Source: Bacillota bacterium
GTDB taxonomy: Bacteria > Bacillota > Clostridia > RUG12999
DNA: 32,084 nucleotides
Assembly: GCA_030705675.1 (NCBI GenBank)
Contig: JAUZPZ010000007.1
Location: 1-32,084, forward strand
Direction: 5' to 3'
Numbering within the stretch: the stretch's first letter is position 1; the number at the start of each line of letters is the position of its first letter. Below, in pieces: positions 1 through 9,100 of the stretch. The notes under the pieces were generated by a model. That model had not been told where the DNA came from and ran no database searches. It worked only from the letters and a program-made list of their open reading frames with translations. The translations under genes and the position numbers were made by a program.

Positions 1-25
1 ACTCCCTTATAAAACAACAGTATTT

Positions 26-54
26 ATTATACCAATAATTTCCTTGTATTGCAA
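26..54 (-). promoter_or_regulatory. Minus-strand promoter firing out of the window
   Basis: Read on the minus strand there is TTGCAA, a 17-nt spacer and TATAAT preceded by TGG (extended -10). It points leftwards, so it should drive a gene lying before base 1. The same TGGTATAAT form precedes the tRNA genes at the other end of the window. Confidence 0.55.
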
Positions 55-154
55 GTTTTTTTTGACAATTCATCAAAAAGCACAAAATATTATGAATAAT
101 CAAAGGTAAATAATGCAAAACGGCGATTTTACTATTGCGAAAATCTTCGGCTTA

Positions 155-345
155 TGGTATAATAAACACATAAATGTGCTTATTATATTTTTTTAAAGCC
201 CGCGCGATTTTTTTCGTCTTGCGGCTTTTTCGCCTTGCGGCTGAGCCGCATGTTGCCGAAACGCACATGGGCAATTATACCAAAATTTTTACGAATTTAT
301 GGTATAATAAACACATAAATGTGCTTGTTATATTTTTTTAAATCC
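155..345. repeat. Hairpin repeat family, locus 1 (one full copy, one partial)
   Basis: Unit 1 runs from TGGTATAAT at 155 to ATTATACCA at 282, which are exact reverse complements. A second, decayed unit starts with TGGTATAAT at 300, 145 bp after the first, and becomes unrecognisable around 345-375. Each unit opens with a near-palindrome built on AATAAACACAT, followed by a GC-rich block containing GCGGCTGAGCCGC. Unit 1 carries an extra partial duplication of a TTGCGGC segment, which explains its greater length than the copies at 29375-29650. The same family recurs there. No coding potential is visible. It may be a MITE-like element or a structured RNA unit. Confidence 0.75.
300..308 (+). promoter_or_regulatory. 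Extended -10 box inside repeat, upstream of the dipeptidase
   Basis: TGGTATAAT at 300-308 is a full extended -10 match about 120 nt before the dipeptidase start. No good -35 is seen at 17 nt. The sister box at 155-163 does have TTGCGA 17 nt upstream. These are the only promoter-like sequences I see before the gene. Confidence 0.4.
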
Positions 346-427
346 TGTGCGAACTTTTCAGCATGAGTAGCCGCTAACTAAAACAAATTTCTTGTTTTCA
401 TGCCGAATAATCAGAGGGGGAAGAGTG

Positions 428-1855
428 ATGGATAATATTATTTACAAAAAAGTAAAAAAGTATTTTGAAGATAATAAAAAGACAATAATAGACGAGCTGG
501 AAGAGCTTATAAAGATACCGAGTGTAAATAACCATGATAGCGAATATATATTTGGGACAGAGGTAAACAGAGCCCTTGAGGCGGGCGCTGCGCTTGCGGC
601 AAAATATGGGTTTGAGGCGAAGGTAAAAGGAAGCTATGCGATTGCACATTTTGGAAAGGGTAGTAAGAGCATAGGCTTGTTTGGACATTTGGATGTAGTA
701 CCCGCAAATGAAAAAGATTGGGTTTATACAAAGCCGTTTTTACCTTTTATAAATGACGGGTTTATTATAGGACGAGGGTCGGAAGATGACAAAGCCGCGA
801 TTGTCATTGGCTGTCATGTTGCCGCCGCCATTAGGGAGATCGGTATCTCGCTCGGCTCCGAGATTACTTTGTTTATGGGAGGAAACGAGGAGTGCGGAAT
901 GAGGGATATTGCCGATTTTGTGCAAAATGAAAAGATGCCGGATATTTCGATAATACCGGATAACGAATTTCCTGTATGTATAGGAGAGAAAGGAATATGC
1001 TGTATTACCGCAAAATGTCGTATGCCTTTTGAAAGTATACGCAGGATATACGGAGGAATGGCACATAATGTTGTATTGGGCGAGGTTGCGGCAGAACTGG
1101 ATTATGATGATATTACCGCTGCCGATTTGCTTGATGCTATAAATAAAACTAAAGACATAAAAGCGGAAGTAAACAAAGAAGGCATAAATGTAAAAGCGTT
1201 TGGGGTGTCTGCTCATGCGGCGTATCCGGAAAATTCTTTTAATGCAGGAATAAATCTTGCGGATTTGCTGTGCGGATTTAACCGTATAAGTGAGAACGAT
1301 AAAAAAATTCTCCGATTTATGCGCAGTGTTCAGGAAAGACCATACGGAGAGCCTTTTGGAATTGAATCCGAAGATGAGCATTTCGGAAAACTTACTGCGG
1401 TAAACGGTATTGTCCGTACGGAAAACGGACAGCTTGTCCTTTTGTTTGACATACGTTACGGAACGAGCGTGGAAAACGAAAAGATGCTGAAAAAAATAAT
1501 AAAAGTATTCGACGAAAATGGTTGGGATGTAAGAATTGACGAGGATGAAGAAGGATTTGAGCTTCCTTGTGACAGCGAAACGGTAAAGGCCTTTGAAAAT
1601 ATTTATAATGCTGTGTCGGGCGAGAAATTTGCCCGTGCGGACTATTCGGGCGGTGGAACATATGCCAGAAAACTGAAAAATGCGTACAGTGTCGGAACGA
1701 GCATTTATAACGGTGAGGGCGGAAATATGCCTGTAGGACACGGTGGGGCACATCAGTCGGATGAATGTATTTCCGTGGAAGGTATGCTTTTGGCGGCACA
1801 GGCTATAACCCTTATGGTGATTGAAGCGGACGAACAGTTAAATAAAGAGATATAA
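428..1855 (+). CDS. pepV: M20-family dipeptidase, PepV-like
   Basis: Predicted cytoplasmic zinc metallopeptidase of 475 residues that hydrolyses dipeptides, within the usual PepV/Sapep size range. Seen: the metal site HLDVVP near residue 85, GRGSEDDKAA about 30 residues later with the bridging aspartate, GNEECG holding the catalytic and metal glutamates, a PDNEFPVC segment, a lid/dimerisation domain with SAHAAYPE, and the terminal HGGAHQSDE carrying the last histidine ligand. All catalytic positions appear intact. The ATG at 428 follows GGGGGAAGAG; the track's start at 392 adds 12 residues with no ribosome site and is not preferred. The gene stands alone and its last codons lie inside a 32-bp tandem repeat. 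The exact substrate is not predictable; it could be an aminoacyl-histidine or general dipeptidase. Confidence 0.9.
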   Translation: MDNIIYKKVKKYFEDNKKTIIDELEELIKIPSVNNHDSEYIFGTEVNRALEAGAALAAKYGFEAKVKGSYAIAHFGKGSKSIGLFGHLDVVPANEKDWVYTKPFLPFINDGFIIGRGSEDDKAAIVIGCHVAAAIREIGISLGSEITLFMGGNEECGMRDIADFVQNEKMPDISIIPDNEFPVCIGEKGICCITAKCRMPFESIRRIYGGMAHNVVLGEVAAELDYDDITAADLLDAINKTKDIKAEVNKEGINVKAFGVSAHAAYPENSFNAGINLADLLCGFNRISENDKKILRFMRSVQERPYGEPFGIESEDEHFGKLTAVNGIVRTENGQLVLLFDIRYGTSVENEKMLKKIIKVFDENGWDVRIDEDEEGFELPCDSETVKAFENIYNAVSGEKFARADYSGGGTYARKLKNAYSVGTSIYNGEGGNMPVGHGGAHQSDECISVEGMLLAAQAITLMVIEADEQLNKEI

Positions 1856-1941
1856 ACAGTGTGTAACAATGCATAAAAGAGATATAAACAATATGTAGTA
1901 ATACACAAGAGAGATATAAACAATATGTAATAATACACAAA
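1846..1941. repeat. Three 32-bp tandem repeats over the dipeptidase stop
   Basis: Units start at 1846, 1878 and 1910, each beginning AGAGATATAAAC. Copies 2 and 3 are nearly identical; copy 1 is more diverged and contains the last codons and stop of the dipeptidase gene. There are no spacers, so this is not a CRISPR array. Confidence 0.8.
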
Positions 1942-1982
1942 AAAGCCATTGCAATTTTAGTAAAAAGGCAGGGGCTTTTTGG
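1940..1982 (+). terminator. Possible terminator after the dipeptidase
   Basis: AAAAGCC pairs with GGCTTTT across a loop of about 25 nt, with the T-run forming part of the right arm. The long loop makes this only a moderate candidate. Confidence 0.4.
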
Positions 1983-1983
1983 C

Positions 1984-2012
1984 TTGACTTTGTATTAAAA
2001 CGCTGATATAAT
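1984..2012 (+). promoter_or_regulatory. Promoter of the secreted GH99-like gene
   Basis: TTGACT at 1984, a 17-nt spacer and TATAAT at 2007 preceded by TGA (extended -10). It lies 40 nt before the start codon, which has an AGGGGG ribosome site. Confidence 0.8.
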
Positions 2013-2051
2013 TAATTGTGTATATGAAAAATTCATTAGGGGGAATTTTGT

Positions 2052-5000
2052 ATGATTAAAAAGATAACAGCCTTGTTTCTTATGGTTGCTGTGATGTTAA
2101 GTTTTCCGCTTACGTCGTCGGCTTTCGTTAGAAATTCTTTGGGGCAGGGATCATCGGCGCTTAGACATAAGATGGGTACAGGAAGCCATGTTCCTTTTCA
2201 AATTGCCAACGACATGGTGGTGGGGGTAAAATATAGTATAAAAGTTGGTGAAAAGCTTACGTCGGCAGAGGTTTCATGCCCAAGTTTTTCTAACAATATA
2301 GGATCCATGACAATGAGAATATACAATTGGACAGATGATTATAAAACAACTATATCCAAAAAACCAGTTGTAGAGAAAAGGTTTGAGGATTATAATGATA
2401 ATTCCATACTTACAATTTCGTTGCCGGACGAAGTGGAACTGACGGGAGATATCCTTCTTACATTCAGTGATACAACTGAAAACGTAGGAATATGGAAGTA
2501 CCCTGTGGGTATTCCGGAAACCGCTATGTATATAAACGGGCAAATCAGTGATGGTGCCCCAGAGGGAACTTTTTGTTGTGTTCCGTTAAACCTTACAGGA
2601 ACTGCTGACCAACCGACAAAAAACCCTTACGAATCAATCGAGATGAAAAATTATGACATCCAGGCTAATCTTTCGCCTTCCTCGATGACAGTTAGTGATG
2701 CAAATGGCACAAAATACAACTCATTAAATATAACATCAGGCGCATACGCCGGATATTATAATATGGATTTCGGAAACGAGTCTCCGAAGGGCATTGAAAT
2801 GGTTGTAATAAATAATGGCGTTATGGGAGATTCCGGACAGATACAGGTTGTGTTGGATGATCTTCTTAAAGGGGATGTAATTGCAGAGCTTAATGTAGAA
2901 TATGATAGTACAGACAATTATTGGGAGACTTTATCGGGAAAAATCACTCAAAATATAACGGGAGTACATAACGTATTTGTTACATTTACATACACGGGAT
3001 ATTCACCGGTAACAATGAAATTTGTAAAAGATGAGCCTGGCGACTCAAAGCAGGAAATAAGGCTTAAAGAGTTCAATGATACCAAAAATTTTGAGCTTAA
3101 AGATACTTATGCAGACACTTGGGTAGCAACGGATATGCTGGGCAGAAAACTGCCTGATTATGAAACGGTGGGAAAATACAACCCCGACAAACAAGTGGGT
3201 ATGTTTTACTGGACGTGGCATGCGCAGCAGCCGATGCTTAATTTAACTAGCATGAGCAATAACCAGGAAGTGCTGGATACTTATCCTGGAGATGTTTCGG
3301 AAATTTACAATAATTTTGATTATCCTAAATGGGGTACGTCGGGTTATTGGAATGAATCAATTTACGGGTATTATCATGGGCTTGACACCTGGGTTATGAG
3401 AAAGCAGTTGGAAATGCTTTCAGCAGCGGGTGTGGACAGTTTGTTTTTTGACGCCACAAACGGGTCGCAAACATGGACCGGAGGATACATGACCCTTGGC
3501 AAAGTTATGCATCAAATGCATAATGAAGGGATAAAAACTCCGGGTATGGTGTTTATGATGCCATTTGCGGAGGGATCGGACACCGTACTCAGCCTTGAAC
3601 GCATTTATGAAAATATGTATTCGACAGGACTGTACAGTGACTGCTGGTATTACTGGAAGGGCAAACCTTTGGTTATGGCATATTATGATATGCTTAAGAA
3701 TGATACAGGATATAAGGATTTGAATGAGGAACACCAGGAAATTCTTAATTTCTTTACTTTCCGTCCCGGTCAGCCGTTATATACGGCCGGTCCGAAAAGC
3801 GATGATCAGTGGCCTTGGCTGGAAATATATCCTCAGTTTCCTTATGGTAAATCGGATAAATACGGCTGCGAATGTGTTAGCGTGGGAGTTGCGCAGAATT
3901 ATCACGATGGCGGTAAAACGGCAATGAATAACGGGGCGGATGTTTACGGCAGAAGCTATACATATAAAGACAGGTTTTCAAACTTGTCCGCAACTTCAAA
4001 ATATTACGGATATAACTTTGCGGAACAATGGGAAAGGGCATATCAACTTAACCCTGAATTCGTGTTTATAGACGGTTGGAACGAGTGGGCATCAAGTCAT
4101 TCCACAGTATGGGGCGGAACAAAGGGAGGATATTCGGACACATTCAGTGATGAGTACAGCCGTGATATTGAACCGACAAAAGGGGATCTCAAGGATTGTT
4201 ACTATTATCAGCTGGTATCCAGTATCAGAAAGTTTAAGGGTGTAAGACAAACTCCCGAGGCCTCGAAGGAAAAAACAATTGATCTTAACGGAGATTTTTC
4301 ACAGTGGGATGATGTCGGACCGGAATTTGTGGGATATAAAGGCGGAACTGAACCGAGAAACGCACGGGGTGTTTCTGTGGTCAATAAAAAAGTTGTTTAT
4401 ACTAACGATACGGGAAGAAACGATATAGTTCTCTCTAAGGTGGCAAGAGACAGCGACAATTTGTATTTCTATGTTGAAACGGCCGCAAATTTAACTCCCT
4501 ATACAGATCCGTCATGGATGCGTCTGTTTATCAACACAGACCGCGGTTATAGCACCGGCTGGGAAGGCTACGATTATGTAATAAATAGGGTAAGCCCGAC
4601 GGCAGAAAAGGCAGTGCTTGAAAGAAGTAAAACCGGATGGAATTGGGAAAAGGTTGCGGATGTGGATTATAAGGTAGACGGAAACAAGATGATGATTACG
4701 GTGCCGAGAAATCTTATAGGCGTGAATGGCAATGTTGATATTGAATTCAAATGGAATGACAACATGCAGGCGCAGGGCGATATTATGGATTTCTATACAA
4801 ACGGTGATACCGCACCTATAGGAAGATTTGCTTACCATTATGTGGAAAACATCAGCAAAATGGCAAAAATAAAGGATGAACCCGTACAGCCTAAGAGAAG
4901 TGCGTCGGATAAACTCAAATATTATACGGTAATGTTTTTGGATAAATCAAAAGCTTTTGTGAAAAATACTGCTACTAAAATTGATCCTGACAACGATGCT

Positions 5001-5360
5001 GTAACACCTAAAATCATAGATGATAAAACACTTGTTCCGCTGCGTTTTCTTACGGAGAGTTTGGGAGCCACGGTTACATGGAAAGATGAAACACAGACCG
5101 CAAGGATTATATTCAGCAATAAGAGAATATTCGTAACGGTAGGATCCAGCACATTGAAAGTGGAGAAAGAAAAGTATCAGCTTGAAACGCCGGCAGTTGA
5201 AATGGACGGTAGAATTTATGTGCCTCTTCGTGATATAGTTGAAGCTGCGGGAATTGATTGTGTATGGATTGACCCCGGAATAATCATTGTGGGAGATAAC
5301 GCAAACCAGATTGTCGGAGACCAGGATGTGGAAACGTACCTGCAAACACAAGATGAATAA
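2052..5360 (+). CDS. Secreted multidomain GH99-like protein with carbohydrate-binding and stalk domains
   Basis: An exported protein of 1102 residues, probably acting on or binding a polysaccharide at the cell surface. Residues 1-24 form a signal peptide ending in SSA. A beta-rich N-terminal part (about 30-190) is followed by a CBM6-like domain (about 198-330). A GH99/WbsX-like alpha/beta barrel (about 375-735) contains VGMFYWTWH at its start and FIDGWNEWASS near its end, the latter resembling the acidic end of GH99-like barrels. About 741-935 resembles a CBM9/DOMON-type carbohydrate-binding domain. The end (about 966-1085) is a copper-amine-oxidase N-terminal-like stalk repeat, with LVPLRFLTESLGATVTW and YVPLRDIVEAAG. 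It is a single gene with its own promoter. The barrel could also belong to a related DUF family (DUF5010 is one possibility). Catalytic activity is inferred, not shown. Confidence 0.7.
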   Translation: MIKKITALFLMVAVMLSFPLTSSAFVRNSLGQGSSALRHKMGTGSHVPFQIANDMVVGVKYSIKVGEKLTSAEVSCPSFSNNIGSMTMRIYNWTDDYKTTISKKPVVEKRFEDYNDNSILTISLPDEVELTGDILLTFSDTTENVGIWKYPVGIPETAMYINGQISDGAPEGTFCCVPLNLTGTADQPTKNPYESIEMKNYDIQANLSPSSMTVSDANGTKYNSLNITSGAYAGYYNMDFGNESPKGIEMVVINNGVMGDSGQIQVVLDDLLKGDVIAELNVEYDSTDNYWETLSGKITQNITGVHNVFVTFTYTGYSPVTMKFVKDEPGDSKQEIRLKEFNDTKNFELKDTYADTWVATDMLGRKLPDYETVGKYNPDKQVGMFYWTWHAQQPMLNLTSMSNNQEVLDTYPGDVSEIYNNFDYPKWGTSGYWNESIYGYYHGLDTWVMRKQLEMLSAAGVDSLFFDATNGSQTWTGGYMTLGKVMHQMHNEGIKTPGMVFMMPFAEGSDTVLSLERIYENMYSTGLYSDCWYYWKGKPLVMAYYDMLKNDTGYKDLNEEHQEILNFFTFRPGQPLYTAGPKSDDQWPWLEIYPQFPYGKSDKYGCECVSVGVAQNYHDGGKTAMNNGADVYGRSYTYKDRFSNLSATSKYYGYNFAEQWERAYQLNPEFVFIDGWNEWASSHSTVWGGTKGGYSDTFSDEYSRDIEPTKGDLKDCYYYQLVSSIRKFKGVRQTPEASKEKTIDLNGDFSQWDDVGPEFVGYKGGTEPRNARGVSVVNKKVVYTNDTGRNDIVLSKVARDSDNLYFYVETAANLTPYTDPSWMRLFINTDRGYSTGWEGYDYVINRVSPTAEKAVLERSKTGWNWEKVADVDYKVDGNKMMITVPRNLIGVNGNVDIEFKWNDNMQAQGDIMDFYTNGDTAPIGRFAYHYVENISKMAKIKDEPVQPKRSASDKLKYYTVMFLDKSKAFVKNTATKIDPDNDAVTPKIIDDKTLVPLRFLTESLGATVTWKDETQTARIIFSNKRIFVTVGSSTLKVEKEKYQLETPAVEMDGRIYVPLRDIVEAAGIDCVWIDPGIIIVGDNANQIVGDQDVETYLQTQDE

Positions 5361-5575
5361 AATATTTAAGAAGATGGCGCTATGACGGCTTATAAAAAAG
5401 TCAAATGAAACCTACTGCGCCACGCGGGTGCGGAAACCTAAGAGAATTTTTTTGTTGATGGAATTTCTTATACAATAAAAAAATCAAGTAAAAAAGCAAA
5501 ATAGCTCAAGTGGGCGGACTGCACTAAAGCCCCGGTTTGAATGATTTAAAAGGTCATCCAAACCGGGGCTTTTTT
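5361..5575 (+). ncRNA. Orphan structured RNA candidate or long 3' UTR
   Basis: No coding frame is seen. TGGCGC (5375) pairs with GCGCCA (5417), enclosing TGAC/GTCA; GGGT-ACCT can form a next hairpin. Later, GGGC near 5512 can pair with GCCC that also forms the left arm of the terminator, an antiterminator-like option. I do not recognise a known riboswitch class (TPP, SAM, FMN, glycine, T-box, c-di-GMP and c-di-AMP signatures are absent). No plus-strand gene follows, so if transcribed it is a stand-alone RNA or the 3' end of the upstream message. Confidence 0.3.
5526..5575 (+). terminator. Strong intrinsic terminator
   Basis: AAAGCCCCGGTTTG pairs with CAAACCGGGGCTTT, with an extra ATGA/TCAT pairing in the loop, followed by a T-run. 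It closes either the GH99-like message or the RNA candidate before it. Confidence 0.9.
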
Positions 5576-5583
5576 AAAATAAT

Positions 5584-5660
5584 GTTTGTGTCACGGACTA
5601 ATTTTGCACAAACACGGTTGTATTTATTAGACCTCTCGTGGTTAATTTTGCAAGAGGTCT
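5584..5660 (-). terminator. Two hairpins downstream of the CBS gene, sharing loop sequence
   Basis: GTTTGTG/CACAAAC (5584-5613) and AGACCTCT/AGAGGTCT (5629-5660) are perfect stems of different sequence whose loop regions share TAATTTTGCA. The second stem overlaps the CBS stop codon. The T-rich tract on the minus strand is weak, so termination is plausible but not certain. Confidence 0.45.
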
Positions 5661-6027
5661 ATTGAATAAAGCCGTCCTCATTCAGGGAATCACGTGTAAT
5701 TATACCTACGAATTTTCCCCGATCCATTACAGGAAGGGAATAAAGGTGCTCTTCCTCCATGAGACGTATTATAAAGCTAAGATCGGAGCGGGCAATTACA
5801 GACATACGGCATGGTTCCATAATATTGCCTACAGTTTCTGTGTCTGATTCGCTCGGAATGCCAGACCGGCGGACAAAGCCGCATATTCTGTTGTTATCAC
5901 ATATGCACAGGCAATATATGTTATCCTTCTTCATAAGATTTTTTGCATGAGCTACAGTTCTTTCGGGGTCAATTATTACCGGCGGACGCATAACGTCTTT
6001 TGCGGTAATGTTATGAAGTTCTTTCAT
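5659..6027 (-). CDS. CBS-domain-pair protein
   Basis: A small cytoplasmic protein of 122 residues made of two CBS repeats, a fold that usually binds adenosine nucleotides. Repeat 1 includes DVMRPPVIIDPERTVAHA and repeat 2 GNIMEPCRMSVIARSDL, each followed by the typical strand-helix (LCICDNNRICGFV; SLPVMDRGKFVGIITRDSL). The start MKELHN is chosen because AAAGGAG lies 7 nt before its ATG; the track's earlier ATG adds 15 residues and no ribosome site. It stands alone and diverges from addB, sharing a 120-bp intergenic region. The ligand and partner are unknown. Confidence 0.85.
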   Translation of the reverse strand: MKELHNITAKDVMRPPVIIDPERTVAHAKNLMKKDNIYCLCICDNNRICGFVRRSGIPSESDTETVGNIMEPCRMSVIARSDLSFIIRLMEEEHLYSLPVMDRGKFVGIITRDSLNEDGFIQ

Positions 6028-6087
6028 ACTGACAACTCCTTTTAAATTAGTATGCCCAAAGAATAAATGCAATAAACCTATAAACTC

Positions 6088-6116
6088 TTTACAGAAAAGA
6101 AATTATATTATATAAT
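6088..6116 (+). promoter_or_regulatory. Promoter of addBA
   Basis: TTTACA at 6088, a 17-nt spacer and TATAAT at 6111. It lies 32 nt before the addB start. Confidence 0.7.
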
Positions 6117-6147
6117 AAATATGAATATGAAAAGCGGAGGGAAAGTA

Positions 6148-9100
6148 ATGTCATTGCAGATAATTTACGGCAGGGCGGGCAGCGGAAAGAGTTTTGAGTG
6201 CCTGAAAATTGCTTCGGAAACATGGCACAAAACAGATAAAAAGGTTTTTTTCATTGTGCCTGAGCAATACTCTTATGAAACAGAAAAATCGCTTGTGGAA
6301 GAGCTTGGAATAATTAGTCCTAAAACTGTTGAAGTACTTTCTTTTAAGCGTTTGTTTTATTACGTATGTAATAATGTCGGCGGAATTCTTGCTCCACGCC
6401 TTACGGACACGGGGAAAGCCATTCTTTTGCGCAAGGCGGCAATCAAATGCGCGGACGGCCTGAAAACATTGGGTAAAACCACAAAATACAGCGGGTTTAC
6501 TGAAGTTATGGCAACTCTTTTTTCTGAATTTAAAAGATATAACAATACTCCTGACAGCATAGATAAAGTAACGGAAAAACTGCAAGATAACAGTTATTTT
6601 AAGCTTAAAATGCAGGATATAAGTATGCTGTACAGAGCGTATGAGGAAGAGATAGCCGGTATATTCACTGATCCTGACGATGAGCTTACGTGGCTTTCGA
6701 CGCTGCTTAGGGAAAATAGCAGCTTTTTTGCCGATAGCATTTTTCTTATAGATGAATTTACAGGGTTTACTCCACAGGAAATGGGCGTGATTGCCGAAAT
6801 TGCAAAGCAGGCGCCGGAAATAAAAATTACGCTGTGCACCGACACACTCCTACAGACAGACAGCGGTTATGAAGTTTTTGATATGCAAATAAAAACTGCC
6901 ACCAAGCTTGACATGCTCGCACAGGAATATGGAATAAAGGGGGATAAACCGCTTTATATGGGGCGGTTATATAAAACGGAAAACCATCCCGAATTTGCGC
7001 ATTTGGAAAAAAATCTTACAAAAAATGTGTATACGAAATATGAAGATAAAACTGAAATGATAAAAATTACGGCGGCAATGAATTACAGCGGAGAGCTTGA
7101 AGACGCCGCCGAGGAGATAATACGTCTTACAAGAGATGAAAACTACCGGTATAGGGATTTTATGGTTGTAGCAAGAAATATTGATAATTACAAAACCCTT
7201 GTATCAAGTGTGTTTTCAAGATATGGATTGCCTGTGTATGTAAGCGATAAAACCTCAGCGGCGGAGGAAACACCGGCTTACGCGCTTTTATGCGGGATGA
7301 ATATTATTGTTAAGAACTGGAGCTACGAGGCTGTATTTTCTTTTTTAAAAACAGGATACGCAAACCTTACAGATGAAGAAACTGACTTGATTGAAAATTA
7401 CATAATCAGAACGGGAATAAGGGGTACAAGCTGGACAAACGGTAAACCGTGGAAATATATGCCGGAGGGCGTGGATGGTGAAACCCTTGCCGAAATTGAA
7501 AAAATAAGGGCAAAAGTGATAGCTCCTGTAATGAGTCTTAATGAGAGGTTTTTGACGGCAAAAACCGCAAAAGAATATATGGTGGCGCTTGTAGAATTTA
7601 TGACGGAAGAAAAATTTGCGGAAAAAGTGTCCGCCGCCGCTGAAAATTTTAAAGGCATAAGTCCCGATATTTCCGCACGATATGAACAGATTTACGCAAT
7701 AATAATTTCCACTATGGATGAAATAGAACAGGTTACAGGTGACAGTGAGGAATTTACTCCGGAGGAGTTTACGCAAATATTTACGGCGGCACTTCAAACG
7801 CATCAGGTGGGCATTATTCCCACATCTGCTGATAGCATTACAGTTACCGATGCCGAACGCTGCGGGGCGCAAAAGTGCAAAGTTATGTTTTTGATTGGCG
7901 TAAACGACGGAGTATTTCCGAAGATTTTCAGCAACGAGGGAATAATAAAAGATGAGGAGAGGGAAATGCTCGCGCAGGCAGGCTTGCAATTGTCTCCGGA
8001 TACGGTAAAACGAACATTTGACGAAAGCTTTATTGTATATTCAACCCTTCTCGCCCCATCTGAAAGGCTATATATTTCATATTCCCTTGCCGATAACAAA
8101 GGCGCCGCCCTCGCACCTTCGGGATTTATAAAAAAGCTTAAAATTATGTTTCCGAACATATCAGAGCGCAATCTTGTCATAGCGGAAAAAAGTCCGACCG
8201 AGAGGCTTGTGAATCCAGGTTCGGCTTTGGACAGGCTTGCTGAGGCGAAAAGCCGTGAACGTGAAGGTGAACAAATTGAAAAAATATGGGCGGATGTGGA
8301 AAAATGGTACAGTGAGCATGAGCAGTATCCGGAAAAATACGAGATGATAAAAAGGGGATATTGCTATAGAAATGCGGCATACCCAATATCAAAGGAAACT
8401 CTTGATGGTATTTACAAAGATGTTGTGTATACATCAGTTTCAAGGCTTGAAACATACAAAAAATGTCCGTTTATGTATTATGCCCAGTATTTGCTAAAGG
8501 CAAATGAAAGGGAAACAACCGAGATACGCAGTGTAAATATCGGAAACATTATGCATACGGTAACGGAGAAAATATCTTTGAAAGTACATGATGAAATCGG
8601 AAACTGGAATGATGTCCGCGATGATTGGATAGAAAAAAATGTGGAACTGATTGCGGAAGAAGAAATCAAAAAGCTTTCCGAATATTTTGACAAGCTTGAG
8701 CCGCGGCAGCTGTGGACGATGGCAAGGTTGAGGCGCGCCATAATAAATTCAGCTAAGATAATTGCCTATCAGTTGCAGTCAGGCGATTTTATGCCGATGG
8801 GTTATGAGATTGAATTTGACGACGGCGGCAAATATAAATGTATAGAGATTGATGTTGGAGACAAAAAAATAAAGCTGCGCGGGAAAATTGACCGCGGTGA
8901 TATTTTTATTGATGATAGCGGACGGAAGTTTATAAGAATTGTAGATTATAAGTCGGGAAATAAAGAGTTTGACATATCGGATTTATATTACGGGATGAAT
9001 TTGCAGATGGCGGTATATCTGGACAGCCTTACCGTGCAGGAAAATGCCGTCCCGGCGGGAATGCTTTATTTCAGACTGTATGACCCCATTGTCGAGACCG

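Noticed and set aside
740-1753. 337-residue minus-strand ORF
   Set aside because: Shadow of the dipeptidase gene, whose catalytic motifs are clear; composition is rich in Tyr, Phe, Arg and Ser as in antisense frames.
1846-1941. CRISPR array
   Set aside because: Units are contiguous 32-bp tandem copies with no spacers, and no cas gene is present in the window.
5361-5575. Known riboswitch classes (TPP, SAM, FMN, T-box, glycine, c-di-GMP, fluoride, ZTP)
   Set aside because: The conserved cores of these classes were looked for by eye and not found; left as an unidentified candidate.
5638-5847. 69-residue plus-strand ORF overlapping the CBS gene
   Set aside because: No ribosome site, and the minus-strand CBS frame has clear repeats.
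7345-7989. 214-residue minus-strand ORF inside addB
   Set aside because: Antisense shadow of a well-supported gene, Cys/His/Phe rich, with no ribosome site or family likeness.
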